Assembly: GCA_934120715.1 (NCBI GenBank)
Contig: CAKOUW010000005.1
Span: 1-64,000, forward strand
Direction: 5' to 3'
DNA from: an uncultured Bacilli bacterium
Lineage (GTDB): Bacteria > Bacillota_I > Bacilli_A > RF39 > UBA660
DNA length: 64,000 nt
Position 1 is the first letter of the stretch, and every line of letters begins with the position of its first letter. Below the pieces are notes generated by a model, which searched no databases, was not told the DNA's origin, and saw only the letters and a list, made by a program, of their open reading frames with translations. The translations under genes and the position numbers were made by a program. Of this stretch, positions 16,876-25,957 are shown piece by piece.

Positions 16876-17524
16876 AAAACATAAAAGAATCTCTCCTAAT
16901 ACAATAGCTGCTCTTGGAGCATTTATAATTCTAATAGGAGGATTCTTTCTTTCTTATAACTATATTCAATCAAAGCAAGTTATGGCATATGATTATATGG
17001 CAAATGTCTTTTATACTAATGACACTAAGCCGATTGAATCTAGTGATATAAATGAAAAAGAAAATATAGCAGAAGAAAAAGAAGGGGAAGAAGAAATAGA
17101 CGATGTAGTCACTAACGATTACATTGGATACCTAAACATAGCTAAAATAAACCTTACTAAAGGTTTTGTTGATAAAAGATCTGAAGAGAATAATGTTGAC
17201 AAAAATATAATGGTTATACAAGAATCATCATATCCAGATGTTGACAAAGGAAATCTAATAATAGCTGGTCATTCAGGTACTGGTTGGAATGCATATTTTA
17301 ATGACTTATATAAGCTACAGACTGGTGATATAGCTACAGTCCAATACAAGAATAAAAAGTATAATTACAAAATAGTAAATATATATAAACAGAAAAAAGT
17401 AGGTACTATTGCCATATACCGTGATTATAATAAAACAACTCTAACATTAGTAACATGTACTAATGATGACAGCAGTACACAAACTATTTATATTGCAGAA
17501 TTGCAAGATATAACAACTGATTAA
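16856..17524 (+). CDS. Sortase paired with the adhesin
   Basis: A membrane transpeptidase of 222 aa. A basic N-terminus and one membrane helix (about 17-35) precede an acidic linker and the sortase barrel with His139 (IAGHSGTG) and Cys201 (LTLVTC). Odd: the catalytic Arg expected a few residues after the Cys is not seen, and the strand reads STQTIYIAEL. Relatives with this TQTxYIAEL ending occur in gut Bacillota as far as I recall, so it may be a subclass rather than a dead enzyme. ATG 16856 lies inside the last seven codons of the adhesin gene with no ribosome site of its own, implying coupled translation. Confidence 0.88.
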   Translation: MQKKQNKKHKRISPNTIAALGAFIILIGGFFLSYNYIQSKQVMAYDYMANVFYTNDTKPIESSDINEKENIAEEKEGEEEIDDVVTNDYIGYLNIAKINLTKGFVDKRSEENNVDKNIMVIQESSYPDVDKGNLIIAGHSGTGWNAYFNDLYKLQTGDIATVQYKNKKYNYKIVNIYKQKKVGTIAIYRDYNKTTLTLVTCTNDDSSTQTIYIAELQDITTD

Positions 17525-17542
17525 AAAAGGGGGGGAAATAGT

Positions 17543-18415
17543 ATGGCAAAGTTGTCTTTGGCAGATAAAATAAAAGTGTTGTTTGATGTTACCAAATCAT
17601 CAAGCCTATTTATAATGGTTATTGTGTCATTACTATTTTTAGCTTACATTTTTACAACTATAAACAAAAAAAATTTGAAGAGTAGTAAATTAACCTGTAT
17701 TATAATATATAGTATTATTCTATTCTCTCTTTTTTTTGCTTATAGAAACTCCCTAAGTAAAATGTTTGACTATCTAATAAACAATTTATTCATAGTCATA
17801 TATTTTCCAAATCTGGCCATTTATTTAAGTGCTATTTTAATAGCCAACATAATTATTTGGATAAGCATTTTTAAAACTAGAGTTACAAAATTAATAAAAA
17901 ATATAAATATTATATTTTATTGTATAATGACTTACATTCTTATATTAATATTAAATATTATCAATACTAATAATTTAGATGTATTTACTCAATCATCTGT
18001 ATATAGTAATAAAGAAGCATTGGCATTGATAGAATTATCAAGCACTATTTTCGTTATCTGGGTTTTATTTCTAATACTATATTTAGTAATTCGAAAATTC
18101 CAAAAAAGTAAACAAGTAGTGCCAGTAGAATCCAAGAAAACTACTATTCCACAGATGCCTAAAAATTATAAATTGGTAGAGGCACCATATTATGTAAAAA
18201 GTGCAAATGACGAAATAAAGGTTGTAAAAAATGATGCCCCAAGAACTAATCAATATGAAGAATTGTTAACCCTAAACGATTACAAACTACTTTTAAATAT
18301 CTTAAAGGAACATAAACAAAAAGAACAGGAAGAGCAAGAACGCTTAAAAAAACAAGAAGAGGAGCAATCTAAATATAGACAGCTTCAAGAATTATATAGT
18401 AGCTTAAATAAATAA
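17543..18415 (+). CDS. Polytopic membrane protein with cytoplasmic coiled-coil tail
   Basis: 290 aa. Five or so transmembrane helices fill residues 15-195. A cytoplasmic part follows, ending in a charged coiled coil rich in Glu, Gln and Lys (about 255-285). I do not recognise a family. It lies 18 bases after the sortase with a GGGGGG-type ribosome site and a terminator behind it, so it belongs to the adhesin-sortase operon. It may help secretion or anchoring, but this is only inferred from position. Confidence 0.7.
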   Translation: MAKLSLADKIKVLFDVTKSSSLFIMVIVSLLFLAYIFTTINKKNLKSSKLTCIIIYSIILFSLFFAYRNSLSKMFDYLINNLFIVIYFPNLAIYLSAILIANIIIWISIFKTRVTKLIKNINIIFYCIMTYILILILNIINTNNLDVFTQSSVYSNKEALALIELSSTIFVIWVLFLILYLVIRKFQKSKQVVPVESKKTTIPQMPKNYKLVEAPYYVKSANDEIKVVKNDAPRTNQYEELLTLNDYKLLLNILKEHKQKEQEEQERLKKQEEEQSKYRQLQELYSSLNK

Positions 18416-18423
18416 TTAACAAG

Positions 18424-18446
18424 GAAGACCAATCGTCTTCTTTTTT
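18424..18446 (+). terminator. Rho-independent terminator
   Basis: GAAGAC / GTCTTC stem, extended by flanking A-T pairs, with a T tract. It closes the adhesin operon. Confidence 0.8.
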
Positions 18447-18448
18447 CT

Positions 18449-18477
18449 TTGCCACTATACGCAAAATAAGATATAAT
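18449..18477 (+). promoter_or_regulatory. Promoter of pcrA
   Basis: TTGCCA, 17-bp spacer, TATAAT. It directly follows the T tract of the preceding terminator. Confidence 0.7.
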
Positions 18478-18497
18478 AAAAAAAGGATGTGATAATA

Positions 18498-20594
18498 ATG
18501 ATTTTAGATGGACTAAATGAAAGACAAAAAGAAGCGGTATTATATAATGATGGTCCTCTTTTAATAATAGCAGGAGCTGGTGCTGGAAAAACCAAGACCT
18601 TAACAACAAAAATAGCTTATTTAATAGAAGATGAAAATGTTGATCCAAGAAGTATATTAGCGATTACATTTACAAATAAAGCAGCCAAAGAAATGAAAGA
18701 TAGATTATATTCAATAATAGGCGATATTTCTAAAAAAATACAAGTTTCAACTTTTCATAGCTTTGGTTTAAAACTATTAAGAGAAAATTATAGTGTTTTA
18801 GGCTTTGATAAAAACTTTGTTATAATGGATAGCGATGATTCGCTAACTGTAGTTAAAAAAATATTAAAAGATCTAAACTATGATCCAAAAGTATACAATC
18901 CAAGAGCTATTAGGAATAAAATAAGTAGCTGTAAAAATGAATTAATTTCCCCTAAGAAATATGAGCACTATGCAGTAAGTGAATATGAGAAAGTAGTATA
19001 TCAAGTCTACGAAAAATATGAAGAAAAACTTCATCGTAATAATTCTGTTGATTTTGATGACCTACTATTATTACCAATAAAATTATTTACTGAGTATGAA
19101 GATATAAAAGAAAAATATCAAGAATTATATCAATACATGTTAATAGATGAGTACCAGGATACTAATCAAGCACAATATATACTAACAAAACTAATAAGCG
19201 AAAAAAGTAGAAAAATAACATGTGTTGGTGATGATTCGCAAAGTATTTATAGCTTTAGAGGTGCAAATTATAAGAATATTTTAAACTTTGAAAAAGATTA
19301 CAAAGATGCTAAAACAATTCTTCTAGAAGAAAATTATAGATCTACTAGTAATATTCTTGATGCTGCCAATCAAGTAATAAAAAATAATACGCAAAGAAAA
19401 GATAAAAACTTATGGACTGCTAGAGGAATCGGTGAAAAAATAAAATATTATCGTTCATATAATGAAAAAGATGAAGCACAATATGTTATAAGAAAAGTAA
19501 AAGAGCTAATTAATAAAGGAATTGAATATAAAGATATAGCCGTATTATATCGAACTAATGCCCAATCACGTGTAATGGAAGAAGAGATGCTTAAGGAAAA
19601 TATTCCATATAAAGTAATTGGCAGCTTATATTTCTATTCAAGAAAAGAAATTAAAGACCTAATAGCCTATTTAAGAATAATATATAATTCCAAAGACAAT
19701 GTCAGCTTATTAAGAGTAATTAATACACCTAAAAGAGGAATTGGTTTAAAAACAATAGACAATTTAACAGAAAAAGCTGATCAAAACAATTCAAGTATTT
19801 ATGAAGCTATATCTTCTGGAAAAGAACTAGAATTCAAAAACTTAATTGAAAAGTTAAAAGAATTATCTAATGAACTAACTCTTACAGAATTAATAGAAAA
19901 AGTACTAGATGCTACTGGGTTAAAAAAAGAATTGGAAGAAGAAAAAACACTAGAGTCTGAAATAAGATTAGAAAACTTAGAAGAATTTAAATCAATTACT
20001 AAGTCATTTGAGGCAAGGGAAGGACTAATATCTCTTGAAGATTTCTTACTAGAAATAAGTCTGATTAGTGATGTTGAAGAATATAAAAACGATCCAAATA
20101 GAATAAGTTTAATGACTATTCATTCAGTTAAGGGACTAGAATTTGACCATGTATTTGTAATTGGTATGGAAGAAGGAATTTTTCCTCATATGAATTCATT
20201 GATAGAAAATTCTGATTTGGAAGAGGAAAGACGTTTATGCTATGTAGCCATAACTAGAGCCAAAGATGATCTACACTTAGTTAATGCCAGACATAGGACA
20301 TTATTTGGAAGAGAGCAAGTAAATCCACCAAGTCGTTTTATAAGCGAAATAAATAAAGATTTATTAGAAACTAATGTAAAAGATGAAGTACAAAAACAAG
20401 AAGTCAAAATATCAACAGAAGATATGTTTAGAGAAGAAGAAGTGGATTATCAAGTTGGGGACTATGTTTACCACGAAACATTTGGAACTGGTAAAGTAAT
20501 AGAGGTAACCAATACATTAGTAAGTGTTGCTTTTAAACACCCACATGGAATTAAAAAATTAATGAAAAATCATAAAAAACTATCTAAAGTATAA
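18498..20594 (+). CDS. pcrA: ATP-dependent DNA helicase PcrA (UvrD family)
   Basis: A 3'-5' helicase for repair and for clearing proteins from DNA. Superfamily 1 motifs run in order: Q motif LNERQKEAV, Walker A GAGAGKTKTL, TFTNKAAKEM, DEYQDTN, GDDSQSIYSFRGA, LEENYRS, TIHSVKGLEFDHVF and VAITRAK. The C-terminus keeps the Tudor-like RNA-polymerase-binding module (VGDYVYHETFGTGKVIEV). ATG 18498 fits the AAGGA site better than the in-frame GTG at 18489. At 698 aa it is slightly shorter than B. subtilis PcrA. The order pcrA then ligA (here with a nucleotidyltransferase between) followed by gatCAB is a familiar Bacillota arrangement. Confidence 0.97.
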   Translation: MILDGLNERQKEAVLYNDGPLLIIAGAGAGKTKTLTTKIAYLIEDENVDPRSILAITFTNKAAKEMKDRLYSIIGDISKKIQVSTFHSFGLKLLRENYSVLGFDKNFVIMDSDDSLTVVKKILKDLNYDPKVYNPRAIRNKISSCKNELISPKKYEHYAVSEYEKVVYQVYEKYEEKLHRNNSVDFDDLLLLPIKLFTEYEDIKEKYQELYQYMLIDEYQDTNQAQYILTKLISEKSRKITCVGDDSQSIYSFRGANYKNILNFEKDYKDAKTILLEENYRSTSNILDAANQVIKNNTQRKDKNLWTARGIGEKIKYYRSYNEKDEAQYVIRKVKELINKGIEYKDIAVLYRTNAQSRVMEEEMLKENIPYKVIGSLYFYSRKEIKDLIAYLRIIYNSKDNVSLLRVINTPKRGIGLKTIDNLTEKADQNNSSIYEAISSGKELEFKNLIEKLKELSNELTLTELIEKVLDATGLKKELEEEKTLESEIRLENLEEFKSITKSFEAREGLISLEDFLLEISLISDVEEYKNDPNRISLMTIHSVKGLEFDHVFVIGMEEGIFPHMNSLIENSDLEEERRLCYVAITRAKDDLHLVNARHRTLFGREQVNPPSRFISEINKDLLETNVKDEVQKQEVKISTEDMFREEEVDYQVGDYVYHETFGTGKVIEVTNTLVSVAFKHPHGIKKLMKNHKKLSKV

Positions 20595-20605
20595 TTATGC
20601 GCCTC

Positions 20606-20634
20606 TTTACAATAAACTTACCAAATGATATAGT
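20606..20634 (+). promoter_or_regulatory. Promoter of the nucleotidyltransferase gene
   Basis: TTTACA, 17-bp spacer, TATAGT with an extended TGA before it. Confidence 0.6.
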
Positions 20635-20666
20635 TAAATTAGATACAACATAAAAAGGAGAAAATT

Positions 20667-21584
20667 ATGAATAAAGATATAACGCTAGTCATTTTAGCAG
20701 CTGGTATGGGAAGCCGTTTTGGAGGATTAAAGCAAATAACTCCAATGGGTCCTAATGATGAATTTATTATTGACTATTCAGTATATGATGCCATAAGAGC
20801 AGGTTTTAATAAAATTGTTTTTCTTATCAAGGAAGAAAACTATGAGTTATTTAAAGAAACAATTGGTAAAAGAGTAGAACCACATATAAATGTTGAATAT
20901 TGTTTCCAAGATAATAGAAATCTACCAGAAGGTTATCAAGTACCAGAAGAAAGAGTTAAACCACTAGGAACAGCTCACGCCTTACTTTGCTGCAAAGACA
21001 AAGTTAATGAGCCATTCGCAATGATTAATGCAGATGATTTTTATGGCAAAGATGCATATGAAAAAGCTGCAGAATTTTTAAAAAGTGTTAATACAAAAGC
21101 CCCATATAGCTATGGCCTAGTCGGCTATCAAGCACAGAATACTTTAAGTAAAAATGGTGCCGCTAAAAGAGGAATATGTAAGATAGAAAATGGTTATCTA
21201 AAGGAAATAATAGAAAGTGAAGTAGAAGAAATAAATGGAAAGATAATGGCCAAACCACTAAATGGCAATCCAGCAGTCGCAATTCAAGGAACCGATATTG
21301 TTTCAATGAACATGTTGCTATTTACACCAAGCATCTTTGATTATATTGCTGAAAAATTTCCTGAATTTTTAGATAATAATAAAAATAATATAATGAAATG
21401 TGAATATTTAATACCAGACGTTTTATTCTCTGCCATAAAGAATAATTATGCTACAACAAAGGTTTTAAAAACGACTGCTACTTGGTATGGAGTAACATAT
21501 AAAGAAGACACCGAAGAAGTAAAAACGGCTATTGAGTCATTAGTAAATGCTCATGAATACCCAAAATATTTATGGGAAGAGTAG
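20667..21584 (+). CDS. Sugar-phosphate nucleotidyltransferase (GalU/RfbA-like)
   Basis: A Rossmann-type nucleotidyltransferase that activates a sugar phosphate with an NTP. The N-terminal signature LAAGMGSRFGGLKQ (residues about 10-23) contains the nucleotide-binding Gly-rich loop and Lys. PLGTAHALLC and INADDFYG give the base- and metal-contacting residues. Length 305 aa fits the family. The substrate is not certain; such proteins are often labelled UTP-glucose-1-phosphate uridylyltransferase-like. It has its own promoter and terminator and is far from the polysaccharide locus it could serve. Confidence 0.85.
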   Translation: MNKDITLVILAAGMGSRFGGLKQITPMGPNDEFIIDYSVYDAIRAGFNKIVFLIKEENYELFKETIGKRVEPHINVEYCFQDNRNLPEGYQVPEERVKPLGTAHALLCCKDKVNEPFAMINADDFYGKDAYEKAAEFLKSVNTKAPYSYGLVGYQAQNTLSKNGAAKRGICKIENGYLKEIIESEVEEINGKIMAKPLNGNPAVAIQGTDIVSMNMLLFTPSIFDYIAEKFPEFLDNNKNNIMKCEYLIPDVLFSAIKNNYATTKVLKTTATWYGVTYKEDTEEVKTAIESLVNAHEYPKYLWEE

Positions 21585-21602
21585 TAAACTCTTCTTTTTT
21601 TT
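21576..21602 (+). terminator. Rho-independent terminator overlapping the stop codon
   Basis: GAAGAGT / ACTCTTC stem, loop AGTAA, then TTTTTTTT. The left arm contains the last codons and the stop of the nucleotidyltransferase gene. Confidence 0.85.
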
Positions 21603-21614
21603 GACTATTAAAAA

Positions 21615-21623
21615 TGATATAAT
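21615..21623 (+). promoter_or_regulatory. Extended -10 promoter of ligA
   Basis: TG-A-TATAAT lies 18 bases before ATG 21641, so the leader is very short (about 12 bases). Confidence 0.5.
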
Positions 21624-21640
21624 AGTAGTAGGTGAAAAAT

Positions 21641-23629
21641 ATGAAAGAAAGAATGAACGAACTAATTGAAATAATAAATGAGGCAGATTACAATTACCAC
21701 ACTCTAGATAATCCAACAATTACAGATCAAGAATATGATAAGTATTTAAGAGAACTAATTGAAATAGAAGAAAAACATCCAGACTGGATAAGAGATGACT
21801 CACCAACTCATCATGCTGGAGGAAAAGTACTAGAAGGCTTCACGAAGGTAACACATAAAATTCCAATGATGTCACTAAGTAACGTATTCTCAGAAAGTGA
21901 AATCATAGCTTTTGATGAGAGAATAAAAAAAGAAGGAATAACTCCGGAATATGTTTGCGAATTAAAAATAGATGGCCTTTCAGTTTCTCTACTATATGAA
22001 AAAGGTAAATTAGTAAGAGCCGCCACTAGAGGAGATGGAATAGTTGGAGAAGATATAACTAATAATGCCAAAACAATAAAAGTTATTCCCTTAAAATTAA
22101 AAGAGGCTGTAGATATAGAAGTACGTGGTGAAATATTTATGAATAAAAGCACCTTAGAAAAATTAAATGAAGAAAGAAAGAAAAAGAATCAACCATTACT
22201 TCAAAATTGTCGTAATGCTGCTGCCGGATCAATTAGACAACTTGATTCAAAAATAGCTGCTGAAAGAAAACTTGATAACTTTATTTACCATCTTCCTAAT
22301 CCCCTAGATTATAACTTATATACACATCAAGATGCTCTTGATTACATGCAAAAATTAGGTTTTAAAACAAATCATAATAATAATCTTTTAGTTAAAGATA
22401 TTAATGAAGTAATATCCTATATTGAAAAAAAAGCAAAAGAAAGAGCAAGTCTTCCTTATGATATAGATGGAGTAGTAATAAAGGTAAATGATATTAGACA
22501 GCAACAAAAACTTGGTAGCACGGCTAAGTATCCTAAATGGGCTACTGCTTATAAGTTTCCTGCGACAGAAGTTTTGACTAAACTTACAGATATTATATTT
22601 ACAGTTGGAAGAACTGGTCAAATAACGCCTAATGCTGTCTTAGAACCTGTCATAGTAGCTGGATCAACTATTTCTAGAGCAACGCTTCATAATGAAGACT
22701 ATATTAAAGAAAAAGATCTAAAAATTGGAGATATGGTATCAATCCGAAAAGCAGGCGATGTTATACCTGAAGTAGTAGAAGCAAAAAAAGAAAGAAGAAC
22801 AGGTCAAGAAAAAGAATTTAAAATGATTACTAATTGTCCTATGTGCAATACCCCACTTATAAAAAAAGAAGGACAAGTAGATTACTATTGTCCCAACAAA
22901 AAGTGTCCAGCTAGAAGTATAGAAGAATTAATACATTTTGCATCAAGAGATGCTATGAATATAGATGGCCTAGGCGATAGAATAGTAGAAGACTTTTATA
23001 ACTTTCATTTTATCGCAACTATCGCTGATATCTATTCTCTAAAAAATCATGCTCAAGATCTAATAAGATTAGAAGGATATGGCGATAAGTCTGTTAACAA
23101 TCTTTTAAATGCAATTGAAGAAAGCAAAAAAAACTCTTTAGAAAAGCTCTTGTTTGGTCTTGGAATATTACATGTTGGTGCCAAAACAGCCAAACTTTTA
23201 GCCAAACACTACAAAAATATTGAATCACTAATAGCCGCAACAGAAGAAGAATTAACACTTATACCAGATGTCGGTAATGTTATAGCTAAAAGTGTAGTTG
23301 ACTATTTTAATGATCCGAATAGAAGAGGTATAGTAGAAGAATTAATTGAAATAGGAGTAAATACTAAATATCTTGGCGGAGAGACTACAAACAGCAGTGA
23401 ATTTGAAGGAAAAACATTTGTCTTAACTGGTTCTCTTACTTTATTTACTAGAGAAGAGGCAACTGAAATAATAGAATCATTAGGCGGAAAAACATCAAGT
23501 TCTGTATCGAAGAAAACATCTGCCGTAATAGTTGGTGAAAACCCTGGAAGTAAATATGAAAAAGCCCAGGAATTAGGAATTCCAATATGGACTGAAAAAG
23601 ATTTTAGTGAAAAAAGTAAGACCAACTAA
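21641..23629 (+). CDS. ligA: NAD-dependent DNA ligase LigA
   Basis: Seals nicks in replication and repair using NAD+. Complete at 662 aa: an N-terminal Ia domain (YHTLDNPTITDQEYDKY), adenylation domain with active Lys109 (CELKIDGLS), RNAAAGSIRQ, OB fold, Cys4 zinc finger (CPMC...C...C), helix-hairpin-helix repeats and a C-terminal BRCT (about 588-660, GKTFVLTGSL). ATG 21641 is preceded by TAGGTG; an in-frame GTG at 21632 lies within that site. Nothing unusual. Confidence 0.98.
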   Translation: MKERMNELIEIINEADYNYHTLDNPTITDQEYDKYLRELIEIEEKHPDWIRDDSPTHHAGGKVLEGFTKVTHKIPMMSLSNVFSESEIIAFDERIKKEGITPEYVCELKIDGLSVSLLYEKGKLVRAATRGDGIVGEDITNNAKTIKVIPLKLKEAVDIEVRGEIFMNKSTLEKLNEERKKKNQPLLQNCRNAAAGSIRQLDSKIAAERKLDNFIYHLPNPLDYNLYTHQDALDYMQKLGFKTNHNNNLLVKDINEVISYIEKKAKERASLPYDIDGVVIKVNDIRQQQKLGSTAKYPKWATAYKFPATEVLTKLTDIIFTVGRTGQITPNAVLEPVIVAGSTISRATLHNEDYIKEKDLKIGDMVSIRKAGDVIPEVVEAKKERRTGQEKEFKMITNCPMCNTPLIKKEGQVDYYCPNKKCPARSIEELIHFASRDAMNIDGLGDRIVEDFYNFHFIATIADIYSLKNHAQDLIRLEGYGDKSVNNLLNAIEESKKNSLEKLLFGLGILHVGAKTAKLLAKHYKNIESLIAATEEELTLIPDVGNVIAKSVVDYFNDPNRRGIVEELIEIGVNTKYLGGETTNSSEFEGKTFVLTGSLTLFTREEATEIIESLGGKTSSSVSKKTSAVIVGENPGSKYEKAQELGIPIWTEKDFSEKSKTN

Positions 23630-23651
23630 TAACATAAAAATTATAAAATAA

Positions 23652-23684
23652 AAATATGAGAAACAACAATTCTCATATTTTTGT
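23652..23684. terminator. Bidirectional terminator
   Basis: AAATATGAGAA / TTCTCATATTT with a 7-base loop; T tracts on both strands. It ends ligA and the convergent small gene. Confidence 0.8.
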
Positions 23685-23716
23685 TAGTAGAACATAAAAA
23701 TTTATATAACCATAAC

Positions 23717-24064
23717 CTAACGTTTAAATTTATTGCCATGCTTTTCTAACAGTTCCTTATAGTTCTTACAAAAAACGCCAATATTACCAGTAGAATTGGG
23801 ACCCTTTGGCCCTATAACCATATCATATCCCATATTAAAAAAAGTTTGAAAATAATCATCCTTTAAATCTCTAGGAGAAAAAGCATCTCCCATCCAAGCT
23901 CCAAATCCTTCAACAACAAAGCAATTTATCTCATAGTCTGGGATAAATCCCAACTCCATAAATTTTTGATTTCTAACTTTTAATTGCTCCTCTGTCATAA
24001 GTTTTTGCTTTTTTGTTTTTGGATCTATAGTAAGCCCAATATTACATTCATACACGCCACGCAT
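23717..24064 (-). CDS. Hypothetical 115-aa protein
   Basis: A soluble, aromatic-rich protein with no membrane segment or signal peptide. Notable segments are YECNIGLTIDPKTKKQKL, NCFVVEGFGAWMGDAFSP and MGYDMVIGPKGPNSTGNIG. I do not recognise the family. Codon use is like the neighbours and the frame is bounded by good signals: a ribosome-like GGAAG before ATG 24064 and a terminator behind. It lies alone, convergent with ligA and divergent from gatC. Confidence 0.65.
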   Translation of the reverse strand: MRGVYECNIGLTIDPKTKKQKLMTEEQLKVRNQKFMELGFIPDYEINCFVVEGFGAWMGDAFSPRDLKDDYFQTFFNMGYDMVIGPKGPNSTGNIGVFCKNYKELLEKHGNKFKR

Positions 24065-24150
24065 AAAATCACTTCCTTAACGTAGATTATAACAAACATT
24101 TTTCACAAAATCCACAAATTATTAAAAGCTAATTAGACTAAGATAATAAA

Positions 24151-24179
24151 TTTACAAGTTAGATGATAAGTGATATAAT
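24151..24179 (+). promoter_or_regulatory. Promoter of gatCAB
   Basis: TTTACA, 17-bp spacer, TATAAT with an extended TGA. It drives the three-gene operon. Confidence 0.75.
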
Positions 24180-24200
24180 AAAACAGTTAAGGAGGCCGTT

Positions 24201-24509
24201 ATGAAAGAAAAACTAACAAGAGAAGAAGTACTACACGTTGCAGATCTTGCCCGTATCAAAGTAAGTGAAGAAGAAATAGAAAAGTATCAAACAGACTTAA
24301 AAAAATTACTAAATGAGGTTGAAAAAATTAATCAAGTAGAAGGATACGATGATGAAATTTTAATAAACAGTTGGCATAATGAAACAGAGTTAAGAAAGGA
24401 TGACGTTGGAGAAATGCTAGATCCAAAAGAAGTCCTAAAGAACGCTCCAAGGCATAGTGGTAACTACATTTCTATACCAGTGGTAATAGGAGAAAAGGAG
24501 GACGTCTAG
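24201..24509 (+). CDS. gatC: Asp/Glu-tRNA amidotransferase subunit C
   Basis: The small belt subunit that wraps and stabilises GatA-GatB. 102 aa with the typical start (LTREEVLHVADLARIKVSEEE), middle helix and end motif (LRKDDVGEMLDPKEVLKNAP...YISIPVVI). It overlaps gatA by one base (TAGTG). First gene of an operon whose product converts misacylated Glu-tRNA(Gln) or Asp-tRNA(Asn) to the correct amide form, implying this organism depends on the indirect route for at least one of them. Confidence 0.97.
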   Translation: MKEKLTREEVLHVADLARIKVSEEEIEKYQTDLKKLLNEVEKINQVEGYDDEILINSWHNETELRKDDVGEMLDPKEVLKNAPRHSGNYISIPVVIGEKEDV

Positions 24510-25957
24510 TGAAATATTTAAATAAAAGTATAATTGAAATAAATGAACTACTAAAAGAAAAAAAGATAAAACCAATTGATTTAGTAGAGGAAGCTTTTGA
24601 AAATATTGAAAAAAATAAAGAATTGAATGCCTACATCACTCTAAATAAAGAAGAAGCTATAAAGCAAGCCAAAGAGTTAGAAGAAAAAGATGTAGATAAT
24701 GTTTTGTTCGGTATTCCAATAGCTATAAAGGATAATATTGTTACCAAAGATTTAAGAACTACTGCTGCATCAAAAATATTAGAAAATTTTATTCCTATAT
24801 ATGATTCTACAGTTGTTGAAAAATTAAAAGCGAAAAACATGATTATCATTGGTAAGACTAATATGGATGAATTTGGTATGGGATCATCAAGTAGAACAAG
24901 CTATTTTGGTGCTCCTAAAAATCCTTGGAACAAAGCAAAAATATCCGGAGGATCATCAGGCGGTTCAGCTGTAACAGTAGCCGCAAGAGATGTACCATTT
25001 GCCCTAGGTACCGACACAGGTGGTTCAATAAGACAACCAGCAAGTTATAATGGTATTGTTGGAATGAGGCCAACTTATGGACGTGTATCAAGATATGGCT
25101 TAATAGCTTTTGCGTCAAGTCTTGATCAAATAGGAACATTCTCTAAAAATGTCTATGAAAATGCTCTTTTATTAAATGCCATTGTTGGAAAAGATAAAAA
25201 AGATTTAACATCAGTACAAAGAGAAGAAGAAGATTTTACACGTTTAATTGGTAAAGATATAAAAGGCATGAAAATAGCTATACCTAAATTTTTAATGAGT
25301 GATATTGTCTCTAGTGAAATAAAAGAAAAAATAGAAGAGATCGTTAAACTATTAGAAGCATCATCAGTAACAGTTGATTACATAGATATCAAATATATTG
25401 AAAATGCCATGACACTATACCAGATAATAGCTATGGGAGAAGCAAGTTCAAATTTAGCTAGATATGATGGATTAAGATATGGTTATTCGGAAAGCAATCC
25501 AGACAATATCATGGACTTATATTTAAAGACTAGAACTGATGGCTTTGGAGAAGAAGTAAAAAGAAGAATTATGGTAGGTTCATATTTATTAAGCGGTGAA
25601 AATGCCAAAATATATTATAATAAAGCATTATCAATTAGAGATGATATTGCTAAAGAATTTAGTAAAGCTTTTGAAAAATATGATCTAATTATAGGCCCTA
25701 CAACAACAACAACGGCCTATGATTTAACAGATCCAATGGATGATCCATTAAAAAGTTTTATGGATGATGTTTTAGTAATACCAGTTAACATGGCCGGACT
25801 TGCCGGAATGAATTTGCCAATAGGATTTTCCAAAGAAAAGATGCCAATTGGTATGCATATAATTGGTAATTACTTTGATGAGGCTAAAATGTATCAGTTA
25901 GCGAGCTTTATAGAAAAGAAATTAAATCTTAATTTAACACCAGGAGGTGAAGAGTAA
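24509..25957 (+). CDS. gatA: Asp/Glu-tRNA amidotransferase subunit A (amidase)
   Basis: The glutaminase subunit. The amidase-signature catalytic triad is present: Lys in IAIKDNIV, cis-Ser in the GGSSGGSA motif and the nucleophilic Ser in TDTGGSIRQPA. 482 aa is normal length. It starts with GTG inside the gatC stop and its own stop overlaps the gatB ATG, so all three subunits are coupled. Ribosome site AAAGGAGG. Confidence 0.98.
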   Translation: MKYLNKSIIEINELLKEKKIKPIDLVEEAFENIEKNKELNAYITLNKEEAIKQAKELEEKDVDNVLFGIPIAIKDNIVTKDLRTTAASKILENFIPIYDSTVVEKLKAKNMIIIGKTNMDEFGMGSSSRTSYFGAPKNPWNKAKISGGSSGGSAVTVAARDVPFALGTDTGGSIRQPASYNGIVGMRPTYGRVSRYGLIAFASSLDQIGTFSKNVYENALLLNAIVGKDKKDLTSVQREEEDFTRLIGKDIKGMKIAIPKFLMSDIVSSEIKEKIEEIVKLLEASSVTVDYIDIKYIENAMTLYQIIAMGEASSNLARYDGLRYGYSESNPDNIMDLYLKTRTDGFGEEVKRRIMVGSYLLSGENAKIYYNKALSIRDDIAKEFSKAFEKYDLIIGPTTTTTAYDLTDPMDDPLKSFMDDVLVIPVNMAGLAGMNLPIGFSKEKMPIGMHIIGNYFDEAKMYQLASFIEKKLNLNLTPGGEE

